DNA from: CAZADA01 sp964524065
GTDB taxonomy: Bacteria > Pseudomonadota > Alphaproteobacteria > Caulobacterales > Maricaulaceae
Reading direction: 5' to 3'
DNA: 20,524 nucleotides
Assembly (NCBI GenBank): GCA_964524065.1
Contig: CAZGCB010000043.1
Coordinates: 1-20,524 of the forward strand
Below are positions 1 to 7,288 of the stretch, one piece after another (the first letter of the stretch is position 1; each line of letters begins with the position of its first letter). The notes beneath the pieces were generated by a model, which ran no database searches, was not told the DNA's origin, and saw only the letters and a list, made by a program, of their open reading frames with translations. The position numbers were made by a program, and so were the translations under genes.

Positions 1-13
1 GAGCTACCGGCCC
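1..13 (-). tRNA. possible 5' end of a tRNA, cut by the window edge
   Basis: Read on the minus strand, bases 13 to 1 give GGGCCGGTAGCTC. This has the layout of a tRNA start: a 7-base acceptor strand, TA at positions 8-9, and the first half of a D-stem (GCTC). It matches the start of the tRNA-Arg at the other end of the window in 12 of 13 bases. Only 13 bases are visible, so the identity cannot be given and the call could be chance. Confidence 0.35.
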
Positions 14-241
14 GCGCGTCCTGACCGCCCAAGGCGGCCTGTGGCGTGCGCAGAGACGCGTCTTTGTCCGCCGGATCCGCCGACGATACAAGAGGTGCGT
101 TCGCCAAGGGCGCGAGCGGTGGACAGAAAAATCGTCTCAACTGGCCTCGCCTCTCCCCATTTGCCGACAAAGCGCTATGGTGCACAGCAGAAGACACGGG
201 GCGCATGGCGCGGATCGCGCGGCGTTGAGGAGAGTGCCGGC

Positions 242-643
242 ATGGCGAAGCAGACCAACAACCTGTTCACCAATGATGGGGCCTGGAGCTTTCAGGAGCA
301 TTGGCCCGCGCGCGGCCAGGGCCCGGTGTTCGATCTGATCCAAGGCGATCGCCAAATGGCGCGGCTGTGGAAGGATGCCGATCAGTGGCGCCTGGTGCTC
401 AAGCACAATCCGGAAGTGGCCGGCAGCCTCGCTCTGTTGCTGCAGACGTTGGCGATGCTGGCGGACCGCGTGCATGCGGTCGAGGATCAAGCAGGCGCGC
501 GTTTGGGCATTTCGGCGGAGAGCGAGTCCGGCGCCGCGGTGGCCGGCGCGGACGCCATTCGGCGCTTGCTGGACGCTTTGAAATCGAAGGGCGATGCGCC
601 GGGCAAGGTCACCTGGGGCGCGAAAGTCACCGAAGACGCTTAG
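242..643 (+). CDS. hypothetical protein, 133 aa
   Basis: Not recognised as a known family. The ATG at 242 is chosen because a GAGGAGAG Shine-Dalgarno (227-234) lies 7 bases upstream; the open frame continues to the left but with arginine- and proline-rich sequence that looks untranslated. The protein is soluble, with no signal peptide or membrane segment. It has a Trp/Phe-rich N-terminal third (residues about 12-50) and a helical middle (about 55-82) rich in Leu, Ala and Met. It is convergent with the exonuclease gene. In related gene clusters the space downstream of the exonuclease usually holds an ATP-dependent DNA ligase, but this protein has no ligase motif (no KxDG) and is far too short to be one. 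Function unknown. Confidence 0.7.
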   Translation: MAKQTNNLFTNDGAWSFQEHWPARGQGPVFDLIQGDRQMARLWKDADQWRLVLKHNPEVAGSLALLLQTLAMLADRVHAVEDQAGARLGISAESESGAAVAGADAIRRLLDALKSKGDAPGKVTWGAKVTEDA

Positions 644-679
644 CGCTTGGACGGCGGGAGCGGGCGAGGGGGCTGAACC

Positions 680-696
680 GCGCGGTGAGACCGCGC
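680..696. terminator. short perfect hairpin between convergent genes
   Basis: GCGCGGT (680-686), a 3-base loop GAG, then ACCGCGC (690-696) form a perfect 7-bp stem. It sits between the ends of the 133-aa gene and the exonuclease gene and abuts the exonuclease stop codon. There is no T-tract on either side, so intrinsic termination is uncertain; it could simply be a 3' end stabiliser. Confidence 0.3.
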
Positions 697-1722
697 TCAA
701 GCGCCTTCGTCTTCATACCCCACAAGACGCAGCGGCTTGGCGCACAAGCCCTCCAGCTGCGCCCAACGCGCCAACGCATCCTCCCGTCCGTGGGTGATCC
801 ACAATTCTTGGGGCGCGATGGCGCGCGCGGTGTCGGTGAGTTCGTCCCAATCCGCATGATCGGAGAGAATCAGCGGCAATTCCGCGCCGCGCTGCTTGGC
901 CCGTTGGCGCACCTGCATCCAGCCGCTGGCGAAACAGCTGACGGGGTCGGGAAAGCGGCGCGCCCACGCATCGGCGAACGCCGAGGGCGGGCCGATGATG
1001 ATCTGGCCGGCGAAATCTCGCTTGGCGCCGCCGGCTTTGCCTTTTTCGCGGACGGTGGCGGGGCGCAGATCGCCTAACGCCACGCCGTGGCGTTCGTAGA
1101 GGGCGCACAGGTTGTCCATGGCGCCGTGAGTGTAGAGGGGCGCGTCATAACCGGCCTCACGAATCAAAGCGATGACGCGTTGGGCTTTGCCCAGCGCGTA
1201 GGCGCCGACGAGATGGGCGCGCTCGGGGAACTGCGTGACGCTGCGCAGCAGCTTGGCGATCTCGCCGCGATCATCAGGGTGGCGGAACACCGGTAAACCG
1301 AACGTGGCTTCGCTGACATAGACATGGCAGCGTGGGAGCTCAAAGGCCGCGCATGTGGCATCCGGGCGGCGCTTGTAATCGCCAGACACCGCAATAACGA
1401 GGCCGTCTTTCTCCACCACCGCTTGGGCCGAGCCTAGGACGTGACCGGCGGGGATCAGCTGCACCGCAACGCCGTTGAGGGTGGTGATCGCGCCATAGGG
1501 CGCGGCTTGGCGTTGAGCCGTGAACGCCTCGCCATAGCGCGTGGCCATAATCGCCAGTGTTTCGGGCGTCGCCAAGACAGCGCCATGGCCGGCGCGAGCG
1601 TGGTCGGCATGGCCGTGGGTGATGACGGCGCGATCCACGGCCGCGACCGGATCGATGTAGAAATCCCCCGGCGGACAATAGAGACCGCGCGGCGTGGGAT
1701 GCAGGAGGGCGGCGGGCGTCAT
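697..1722 (-). CDS. ligase-associated DNA exonuclease (metallo-beta-lactamase fold)
   Basis: Predicted metal-dependent nuclease of the metallo-beta-lactamase/beta-CASP type that accompanies ATP-dependent DNA ligases in bacterial nucleic-acid repair clusters. The start chosen gives MTPAALLHPTPRGLYCPPGD, whose PTPRGLYCPPGDFYIDP segment is the usual family N-terminus. A longer frame from an ATG at 1752 adds ten residues; neither start has a clear Shine-Dalgarno. Visible motifs: THGHADH (the HxHxDH metal site, residues about 35-41), PAGHVLGSAQ, SGDYKRRPD, the EATFGLPVFRHP block, LSDHADWDEL and a C-terminal WITHGRE. Length 341 residues is normal. All metal ligands are present, so activity is expected. 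The gene is divergent from the 67-aa gene and the helicase; its usual partner ligase is not adjacent. Confidence 0.92.
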   Translation of the reverse strand: MTPAALLHPTPRGLYCPPGDFYIDPVAAVDRAVITHGHADHARAGHGAVLATPETLAIMATRYGEAFTAQRQAAPYGAITTLNGVAVQLIPAGHVLGSAQAVVEKDGLVIAVSGDYKRRPDATCAAFELPRCHVYVSEATFGLPVFRHPDDRGEIAKLLRSVTQFPERAHLVGAYALGKAQRVIALIREAGYDAPLYTHGAMDNLCALYERHGVALGDLRPATVREKGKAGGAKRDFAGQIIIGPPSAFADAWARRFPDPVSCFASGWMQVRQRAKQRGAELPLILSDHADWDELTDTARAIAPQELWITHGREDALARWAQLEGLCAKPLRLVGYEDEGA

Positions 1723-1761
1723 GGCCCAAACCATAGCGCTCCACGCCGCCATGTCAGCGGT

Positions 1762-1779
1762 GCGGGAGTCGAATCCCGC
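1762..1779. other. hairpin with two abutting GANTC sites, resembling a tRNA T-arm
   Basis: GCGGGA (1762-1767), GTCGAA, TCCCGC (1774-1779) make a perfect 6-bp stem with a 6-base loop in the divergent intergenic region. It contains GAGTC (1766-1770) directly followed by GAATC (1771-1775). GANTC is the CcrM adenine methylation site in many alphaproteobacteria. On the minus strand the sequence resembles a tRNA T-arm (TTCGA loop core), but no complete cloverleaf surrounds it. Role unknown; could be regulatory or a tRNA relic. Confidence 0.35.
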
Positions 1780-1854
1780 TTGTCAGCTCTGGGAGGATGT
1801 GAGAGAACATTAAAAGAACAAAGTGTGTTATCAGAGAGCGGAAGGGGTTCCCAT

Positions 1855-2058
1855 ATGACCGCACGCACATGGCGACAGCCGCGGCCCATGGGGGAGGTGA
1901 TCGTCACCTTTCCCACGCCTGACGGCCGCTATCGGTGGCATCTTTTACAAGGCGAAACCGTGCTGGCGGCCGGTCGGCGCGGCTGGTGGACGCAGGCGGA
2001 GGCTGAGGAAGACGCGGCGCGCGCCCAAATCGCTATGACGATGGCGCAATTCGGCTGA
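1855..2058 (+). CDS. small hypothetical protein, 67 aa
   Basis: Not recognised. The ATG at 1855 has a strong GGAAGGGG Shine-Dalgarno (1840-1847) 7 bases upstream, which settles the start although the frame is open far to the left. The protein has a short beta-like N-terminal part (EVIVTFPTPDGRYRWHLL) and an acidic, alanine-rich helix at the C-terminus (WTQAEAEEDAARAQIA); there are five tryptophans or tyrosines in the first 45 residues. No membrane segment. It is transcribed toward the helicase gene, 66 bases upstream, and shares its upstream region with the divergent exonuclease gene, so it may be co-transcribed with the repair genes. Function unknown. Confidence 0.7.
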   Translation: MTARTWRQPRPMGEVIVTFPTPDGRYRWHLLQGETVLAAGRRGWWTQAEAEEDAARAQIAMTMAQFG

Positions 2059-2124
2059 GCACCAGCATGACCGACCGGAGAGGCGGCTTCATGCCCGGCC
2101 CGGGGCCTCGATTCTGATGCGGCG

Positions 2125-4878
2125 GTGAGCCACATTGGCCCCATGGCGGATCAGGGTGTGCATGACCGGGCAGGCGGCCTGTCGCAGGCGGCTGGAGATG
2201 TGAGACTTCCGTCGCTGTTTGCGGCGTGGTTCGCGCGGCGTGGCTGGACGCCGCGGGCTCATCAACTGGCGGTGGTCGCGGCGGCGGCACGCGGTGAATC
2301 CTGTCTGCTCATCGCGCCCACCGGAGGCGGCAAGACCCTGGCGGGGTTTTTGCCCAGCCTGCTGGAGTTGCATGCGGATCAACAGCGCCAACGTGTCGCG
2401 GGGCGCGCCGGGCCGCGACCCCATGCGCTTCATACGCTCTATATCAGCCCGCTCAAGGCGTTGGCCGTGGATGTCGCCCGCAATGTGGAGCGGCCGGTCG
2501 CCGAGATGGGGTTGGATGTGCGTGTGGAGACGCGCACCGGCGACACGCCCGCCGCCAAACGCCAGCGCCAGCGGGCGCGGCCGCCGGATATGTTGCTGAC
2601 CACGCCGGAGCAGTTGGCGCTGTTTTTGGCGCAAGCCAACGGCGCCGCCTTCTTTGCCGATCTGAAGACGGTGATCATTGATGAGGTGCACGCGCTGGCT
2701 CCGTCGAAACGCGGCGATCTGTTGTGTCTCGGTTTGGCGGCGTTGGAGCATTGGGCGCCGGGCTTTCGCCGCATCGGGCTCAGCGCCACGGTGGGTGACG
2801 AACCGGCCTTGGCGGCATGGTTGGCGCCGCAAGGGGGGGCGGCGTCCACGCCGCCTCGGCCTGCCAAGCCCCCCTCGATCGATCGTGCGCCTTCGCCGGC
2901 GCCGTCTCCCCAGGCGCTGCAGCGCGTGCCTGTCATTCGCGGCGCCGGCGGTGCGGCGGCGGAGGTGTCGGTGCTGGCGTCGCGCGCGCGCATTCCTTGG
3001 GCCGGTCATACCGGCCGGCACACCTATGAGGAGGTGTATGAGCACATCAAGGGCGCGCGCATGTGCCTGGTGTTTGTCAACACCCGCTCGCAAGCCGAGA
3101 TGACGTTTCAGGGCTTATGGTCGGTCAATGAGGACGCGCTGCCCATCGCGTTGCATCATGGTTCGCTGAGCGTCGAACAGCGACGCAAGGTGGAGGGCGC
3201 CATCACGGCCGGGCGCTTGCGGGCCGTGGTGTGCACGGCGACGCTGGATCTCGGCATCGATTGGGGCGATGTGGATCTGGTGGTGCAAATGGGCGCGCCC
3301 AAGGGGGCGGCGCGCCTGATCCAGCGGCTGGGCCGCGCCAATCACCGCATGGATGAGCCGAGCCGGGCCGTGCTTGCGCCGAGCAACCGCTTTGAAGTTC
3401 TGGAGTGTCTCGCGGCGCAAGGGGCGGTGGCGGCGGGCGAGCTCGACGCGGAGGCCTGGGGGGCGGGGGCCTTGGACATCCTGGCTCAGCACATGATGGG
3501 CCGTGCGTGCGGCGAGCCGTTTGTGGCTGAAGCGCTCTATGATGAGGTGCGCCGCGCGGCGCCCTATGCGGATCTGTCGCGGGAGACGTTTGAGCGCGTG
3601 CTCGGTTTTGTGGCCGATGGCGGCTATGCGCTGGCCACCTATGACCGGTTTCGCCGCATCGTGCAGCAGGACGGCCGTTGGCGCGCCCGGACGCCCGCCA
3701 TCGCCCAGCGCCATCGGATGAATGTGGGGGCCATCGTGGAGGAGCCGCTGTTGAGCGTGCGCCTTGTGGGCGGGCGACGGGCGGCGGATGCCGCGCCGCT
3801 GCCGCAACCCGTGCGCCCGCAGTTGAATCTGCGCCGCAGCCCTGGCGCCAGCCCCGCCGCCGCCCAAGCGGCCGGCGCGCGAGCGCGCCAAATGCGGCCT
3901 GGCCGCGCTTTGGGGCAAATCGAAGAATGGTATGTGAGCCATCTGGCTCCAGGTGACACATTTGCGTTTGCGGGCCAGATTTTGCGCTTTGAGGGGGTGG
4001 TTGAGACCGATGTGCTGGTCAGCCGCAGCGACGCCCGTGAGCCGCGCACGCCGAGCTGGCAGGGCGGCAAGTTCCCACTCTCCACATTTTTGGCCCGCCG
4101 TGTGCGGGCGATGATTTCCGATCCCGGCGGCTGGAGCGCGCTGCCGGATCCGGTGCGTCAGTGGCTCGACGCCCAGCAACACGCCTCCTTGATTCCGGGG
4201 CCGGAGGAGATGCTGGTGGAGACGTTCCCGCGCGCCGCCAAACACTATCTGGTGGCCTATCCCTTTGACGGTCGGTTGGCGCACCAAACATTGGGCATGT
4301 TGCTGACGCGACGTCTGGAGCGCCTGGGAAAGAAGCCGCTGGGTTTCGTCGCCAATGATTATGCGTTGTCCGTTTGGGGGCTGGACGGCATGGGCGATGT
4401 CGATATGGAGGCCCTTTTTGACGAGGATATGCTGGGTGATGATCTTGATGCGTGGATCACCGAAAGCCCGCTCATGAAACGCACGTTTCGACAATGCGCG
4501 TTGATCTCGGGGTTGCTGGAGCGGCGCCGGCCGGGGGCCGAACGCAGCGGGCGCCAAATGGCGATGTCGACGGACTTAATTTATGACGTCTTGCGCACGC
4601 ATGATAGCGATCACATCCTGCTGCAGGCGGCCTGGCGTGATGCCGGTTCGGGGCTTTTGGACCTGCGACGCCTTGGCGCCGGCCTGCGGCGCATTCAAGG
4701 GCGGATCCGCCATGCGCGGCTCAGCAAAGTTTCGCCTTTATCTGTGCCTGTGATGTTGGAGATTGGGCGTGAAGCGGTGAACGGAGCCGCTCAGGACGCG
4801 CTTTTGGCGGAGGCCGCGGACGCGTTGGCGGCGGAGGCCATGGCAATGAATCATGGTGCGCAGCAAAATTCATCGTAA
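2125..4878 (+). CDS. ligase-associated DEXH-box helicase, Lhr-Core type
   Basis: ATP-dependent superfamily 2 DNA helicase of the Lhr-Core group, predicted to act in DNA repair with the exonuclease and phosphoesterase nearby. Motifs (917-residue numbering): Q-like WTPRAHQ near 41-47, Walker A APTGGGKT (64-71), DEVH (186-189), SAT (220-222), VFVNTRSQAE (317-324), TATLDLGIDWGDVD (371-384) and QRLGRANHR (400-408), followed by the winged-helix and C-terminal Lhr region ending near 880. It is longer than I expect for the family (about 810-850) because of two Pro/Ala-rich insertions, about 235-268 and 551-593; the frame stays open through both. The start is GTG 2125; ATG 2143 is a close alternative, and neither has a good ribosome site. 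Short overlapping frames (2068-2118, then ATGCGGCGGTGA at 2116-2127) run up to it, so translational coupling is possible. Confidence 0.93.
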   Translation: MSHIGPMADQGVHDRAGGLSQAAGDVRLPSLFAAWFARRGWTPRAHQLAVVAAAARGESCLLIAPTGGGKTLAGFLPSLLELHADQQRQRVAGRAGPRPHALHTLYISPLKALAVDVARNVERPVAEMGLDVRVETRTGDTPAAKRQRQRARPPDMLLTTPEQLALFLAQANGAAFFADLKTVIIDEVHALAPSKRGDLLCLGLAALEHWAPGFRRIGLSATVGDEPALAAWLAPQGGAASTPPRPAKPPSIDRAPSPAPSPQALQRVPVIRGAGGAAAEVSVLASRARIPWAGHTGRHTYEEVYEHIKGARMCLVFVNTRSQAEMTFQGLWSVNEDALPIALHHGSLSVEQRRKVEGAITAGRLRAVVCTATLDLGIDWGDVDLVVQMGAPKGAARLIQRLGRANHRMDEPSRAVLAPSNRFEVLECLAAQGAVAAGELDAEAWGAGALDILAQHMMGRACGEPFVAEALYDEVRRAAPYADLSRETFERVLGFVADGGYALATYDRFRRIVQQDGRWRARTPAIAQRHRMNVGAIVEEPLLSVRLVGGRRAADAAPLPQPVRPQLNLRRSPGASPAAAQAAGARARQMRPGRALGQIEEWYVSHLAPGDTFAFAGQILRFEGVVETDVLVSRSDAREPRTPSWQGGKFPLSTFLARRVRAMISDPGGWSALPDPVRQWLDAQQHASLIPGPEEMLVETFPRAAKHYLVAYPFDGRLAHQTLGMLLTRRLERLGKKPLGFVANDYALSVWGLDGMGDVDMEALFDEDMLGDDLDAWITESPLMKRTFRQCALISGLLERRRPGAERSGRQMAMSTDLIYDVLRTHDSDHILLQAAWRDAGSGLLDLRRLGAGLRRIQGRIRHARLSKVSPLSVPVMLEIGREAVNGAAQDALLAEAADALAAEAMAMNHGAQQNSS

Positions 4879-4930
4879 TGTCAAGCAAATTCGGTTACAT
4901 GAAACTGGGATGTAGAGAAAGCGAGCGGCC

Positions 4931-7192
4931 ATGAGCCGGATGCCGATCATAAGCGCGGATCAGCGCTGGGGACGCGATGTGTTCCAACATGGCCGCGCCG
5001 CTGTGGACGCCGACGCGTTCCATATCGCCGATCGCAGCCACCCCTTCGCGGATATTCTCAGCGTCCACCGCTTGACGGATCCGGCGCAACCGCTGGTCAA
5101 AACCGCCGCCGCGATCGTGTTGGTGGCTTTGGCTATGGGCGCCATTTGGGGCTTGGAGGCCGCCACCCGCGGCGCGCTGGGCTTGGCGGATTTGGTGTTG
5201 GCGCAGGTGAGTGCAGCGCCCGTCCTGGCGGCGGCGCAAGCCTTTGGCGCGCCCATTCTGGCCATGCTCGTCGCCGTCTTCCTGGCGGGTGTGTTGTTTG
5301 ACAATGCTATGGGGGGCTCCTGGCGCACCGCGTTGAGCGGGGTTCCGCTGGTGGTGAAACTGCTGATCGCGCTGTGCGGCCTGGCGGGGCTCGGCGTGCT
5401 TGCCGGGCTGGATATGCGTGTGGGACAGGGCGCGCTCGCGGGTGCGTTGTGGGAGCGCCCCGCCCTGATGCGCACGGGCGCATGGTTGCTCACCGCCATA
5501 GGCCCGGCGGCTCTCGCGTACGCGTTCGTGCTGCGTGACCATCGCTGGCAGTATTGCGCGGTCGAGAGTGCGGGCGGCGTCACCAGCATCATCGCTTCGC
5601 GCGATCGGACTTTTGTCGACGATATGCGGGCGATCCTCACGAAAGCGACGCATGCGGGGCTCAGCTATCCCATCGCCATCGACATTGACACGGGCGTTCT
5701 GGCGCGCATGTCCGAAGCGACCGCGGGGCCCACGCCCGCCGATCGCGAGCGCCCGCCGCGTGATACGTCCATATCGGGCGAGCGCCCGGCCTCCCACACG
5801 CCGCCCGCGTCGGATGATCGTTGGCGGGACCCGGCGCAGCGTCCGCCGGAGCCGGTCGAGGCCGCTGGACCGCCGCGCGGTCGACGTCAAGCGGAGCCGG
5901 TGATGCGCCGCGAACCGCCGGCGCTCGCGCCGCCGCAGCGCCCATCCGCACCCCGTGACGGGACGCCGCCTTGGGATGATGAGCCGGCCTTCACCGAACC
6001 GCCGGCGCGCCGCTCCATCCGCGATGTGGGGTGGGACGATTTGCGTGAAGACAGGCCGGCGTCCCTCGGCGCGGAGCGACCGGGGCCGGATATGGCGGCG
6101 CCTGTGCCGCGTCCGCCGCGCCGGGACGATCCAGGGTTGGAACGGACGCCAGAACCACGCGCGCGCCGTGAGGCGCCGCCGCCGGCCGTACGGCAGTCCG
6201 CCCCGTATCCCGATGCCGACGGGGTGCGCCGGCGCGCGCCGCATGCTGATGACGCCCCCGCCGCCGCCCATCGGCGCCGCGCGGGCGCTGATCGCGCTGT
6301 GGCTGAGCGCCGCCCGCGCCGCCCCGAGGCGGATATGCGGGCGCCTGAAGCCCCGCTTTGGCCCGAAGACGCCCGGCCCCGACGTGAATCCCCCACCACG
6401 CGCGTTCCGGCGGTTCGCGAACCCCGCCATCACCGTGAGGAACCGCTGTTTGACCCTTGGGCCGAACCCGTGGCGCCGCCACATCGCAGCGCAAGCCTGG
6501 ATCACTATAGGGATGATCGCGACGCCCCTCAGCATCGGCGCGGCGGCCCACGATCGGCGGACCCTTATCGTGATGGCGCGCCATCGGCGCACCATGACCG
6601 TCGCCGAGCGGATGCTCCGCGCGACGCGTATCGCGGTTACGATGCGCCGACGGCGCGGCCCCCGCGCGGCGATCGCGCGGGGTCGTTTGTGGATCATCCT
6701 CATGGGTACCAAGGCCGGAATTCGGACGCATCACCGCACGCCGGCGGGACGAGCGCACGCGCAGATGACCACCGCGCATCGACCCCACGGGGCATGCCTC
6801 CGACGCAAGCCCGCGGGGCGTCAGCGTCGGGGGGGCTGGGCGCCCGCGCCGTGTCCGCGGCCCAGGCCGAACCGCTCAACGGTCATACGCCGGCGCCGGT
6901 CGCCACGGCCCCGACCGACGCCGTGCGCCTCAACGCAGCGACGCAAAAACGCGCCTTGGGCGATATCCACATGCTGAGAGAAGTGGCGGGTGCGGATCTG
7001 CAATCGGATCCCGAGCGCAGCCGCGCGGTGGATATGGCCCTCGCGCGCTTGGAAGCGTTGGTGGAGCAGCCCGACGGGTATTTGGATGTGGGCCGGGCGC
7101 GCGCCTTGTTAAACGCGGTGGGCGAGTGGTTGGGCCCGGCCGCAGAAACCCACGCCATCATGGATAGCGTTGCGCGGGCCCTCTTTCGCTGA
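4931..7192 (+). CDS. membrane protein with four TM segments and long disordered Pro/Arg-rich region, 753 aa
   Basis: Not recognised. N-terminal part: residues 1-55 soluble, then hydrophobic segments at about 57-75, 107-124, 138-160 and 183-201. A small domain follows (about 205-255) with a SIIASRDRTFVDDMRAIL pattern that loosely recalls the short membrane-associated domain of DUF6232-type proteins; this likeness is weak. Residues about 265-668 are low-complexity and rich in Pro, Arg, Ala, Asp and His, surely disordered. A helical C-terminal domain (about 669-753, including LARLEALVEQPDGYLDVGRARALL) ends the protein. The start ATG 4931 has only a weak purine-rich site upstream. It lies 52 bases after the helicase and 95 before the phosphoesterase, on the same strand, so it is probably part of that transcript. 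Open frames on the opposite strand here are GC artefacts. Function unknown; a scaffold or membrane anchor is a guess. Confidence 0.75.
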   Translation: MSRMPIISADQRWGRDVFQHGRAAVDADAFHIADRSHPFADILSVHRLTDPAQPLVKTAAAIVLVALAMGAIWGLEAATRGALGLADLVLAQVSAAPVLAAAQAFGAPILAMLVAVFLAGVLFDNAMGGSWRTALSGVPLVVKLLIALCGLAGLGVLAGLDMRVGQGALAGALWERPALMRTGAWLLTAIGPAALAYAFVLRDHRWQYCAVESAGGVTSIIASRDRTFVDDMRAILTKATHAGLSYPIAIDIDTGVLARMSEATAGPTPADRERPPRDTSISGERPASHTPPASDDRWRDPAQRPPEPVEAAGPPRGRRQAEPVMRREPPALAPPQRPSAPRDGTPPWDDEPAFTEPPARRSIRDVGWDDLREDRPASLGAERPGPDMAAPVPRPPRRDDPGLERTPEPRARREAPPPAVRQSAPYPDADGVRRRAPHADDAPAAAHRRRAGADRAVAERRPRRPEADMRAPEAPLWPEDARPRRESPTTRVPAVREPRHHREEPLFDPWAEPVAPPHRSASLDHYRDDRDAPQHRRGGPRSADPYRDGAPSAHHDRRRADAPRDAYRGYDAPTARPPRGDRAGSFVDHPHGYQGRNSDASPHAGGTSARADDHRASTPRGMPPTQARGASASGGLGARAVSAAQAEPLNGHTPAPVATAPTDAVRLNAATQKRALGDIHMLREVAGADLQSDPERSRAVDMALARLEALVEQPDGYLDVGRARALLNAVGEWLGPAAETHAIMDSVARALFR

Positions 7193-7198
7193 GGCTTT

Positions 7199-7288
7199 GT
7201 GTCTTTGAAGCGGACCGTGGGCGCGCCATCCCCAGAAGAGGACGACGCGGCGATTGACCTGCGCTGGCAAGCCGGCAGATTGCAGTGA
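7199..7288 (+). CDS. possible 29-aa leader peptide coupled to pdeM
   Basis: A GTG-initiated frame encodes MSLKRTVGAPSPEEDDAAID and nine more residues. Its TGA stop (7286-7288) overlaps the ATG of the next gene by one base (TGATG). A weak GAGG (7191-7194) lies 4 bases before the GTG. The phosphoesterase has no clear Shine-Dalgarno of its own, which fits translational coupling. With only 29 codons, chance cannot be excluded. Confidence 0.22.
   Translation: MSLKRTVGAPSPEEDDAAIDLRWQAGRLQ

Noticed and set aside
41..241. Upstream extension of the 133-aa gene
   Set aside because: A good Shine-Dalgarno precedes the ATG at 242, and the upstream residues are Arg/Pro-rich noise. Short palindromes (25-37, 54-63) here were noted but have no clear role.
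2059..2128. Chain of tiny overlapping frames before the helicase (16 codons at 2068-2118, then three codons)
   Set aside because: Too short and without ribosome sites to call as genes; kept only as a possible coupling feature.
3115..4557. 480-residue open frame on the minus strand inside the helicase gene
   Set aside because: The plus strand carries all helicase motifs in frame; the opposite frame is an Arg/His-rich shadow.
4895..6712. 605-residue open frame on the minus strand opposite the membrane protein gene
   Set aside because: Composition is almost wholly Arg/Ala/Gly with no motif or ribosome site; it mirrors the GC-rich disordered region on the plus strand, which has real membrane segments and ordered ends.
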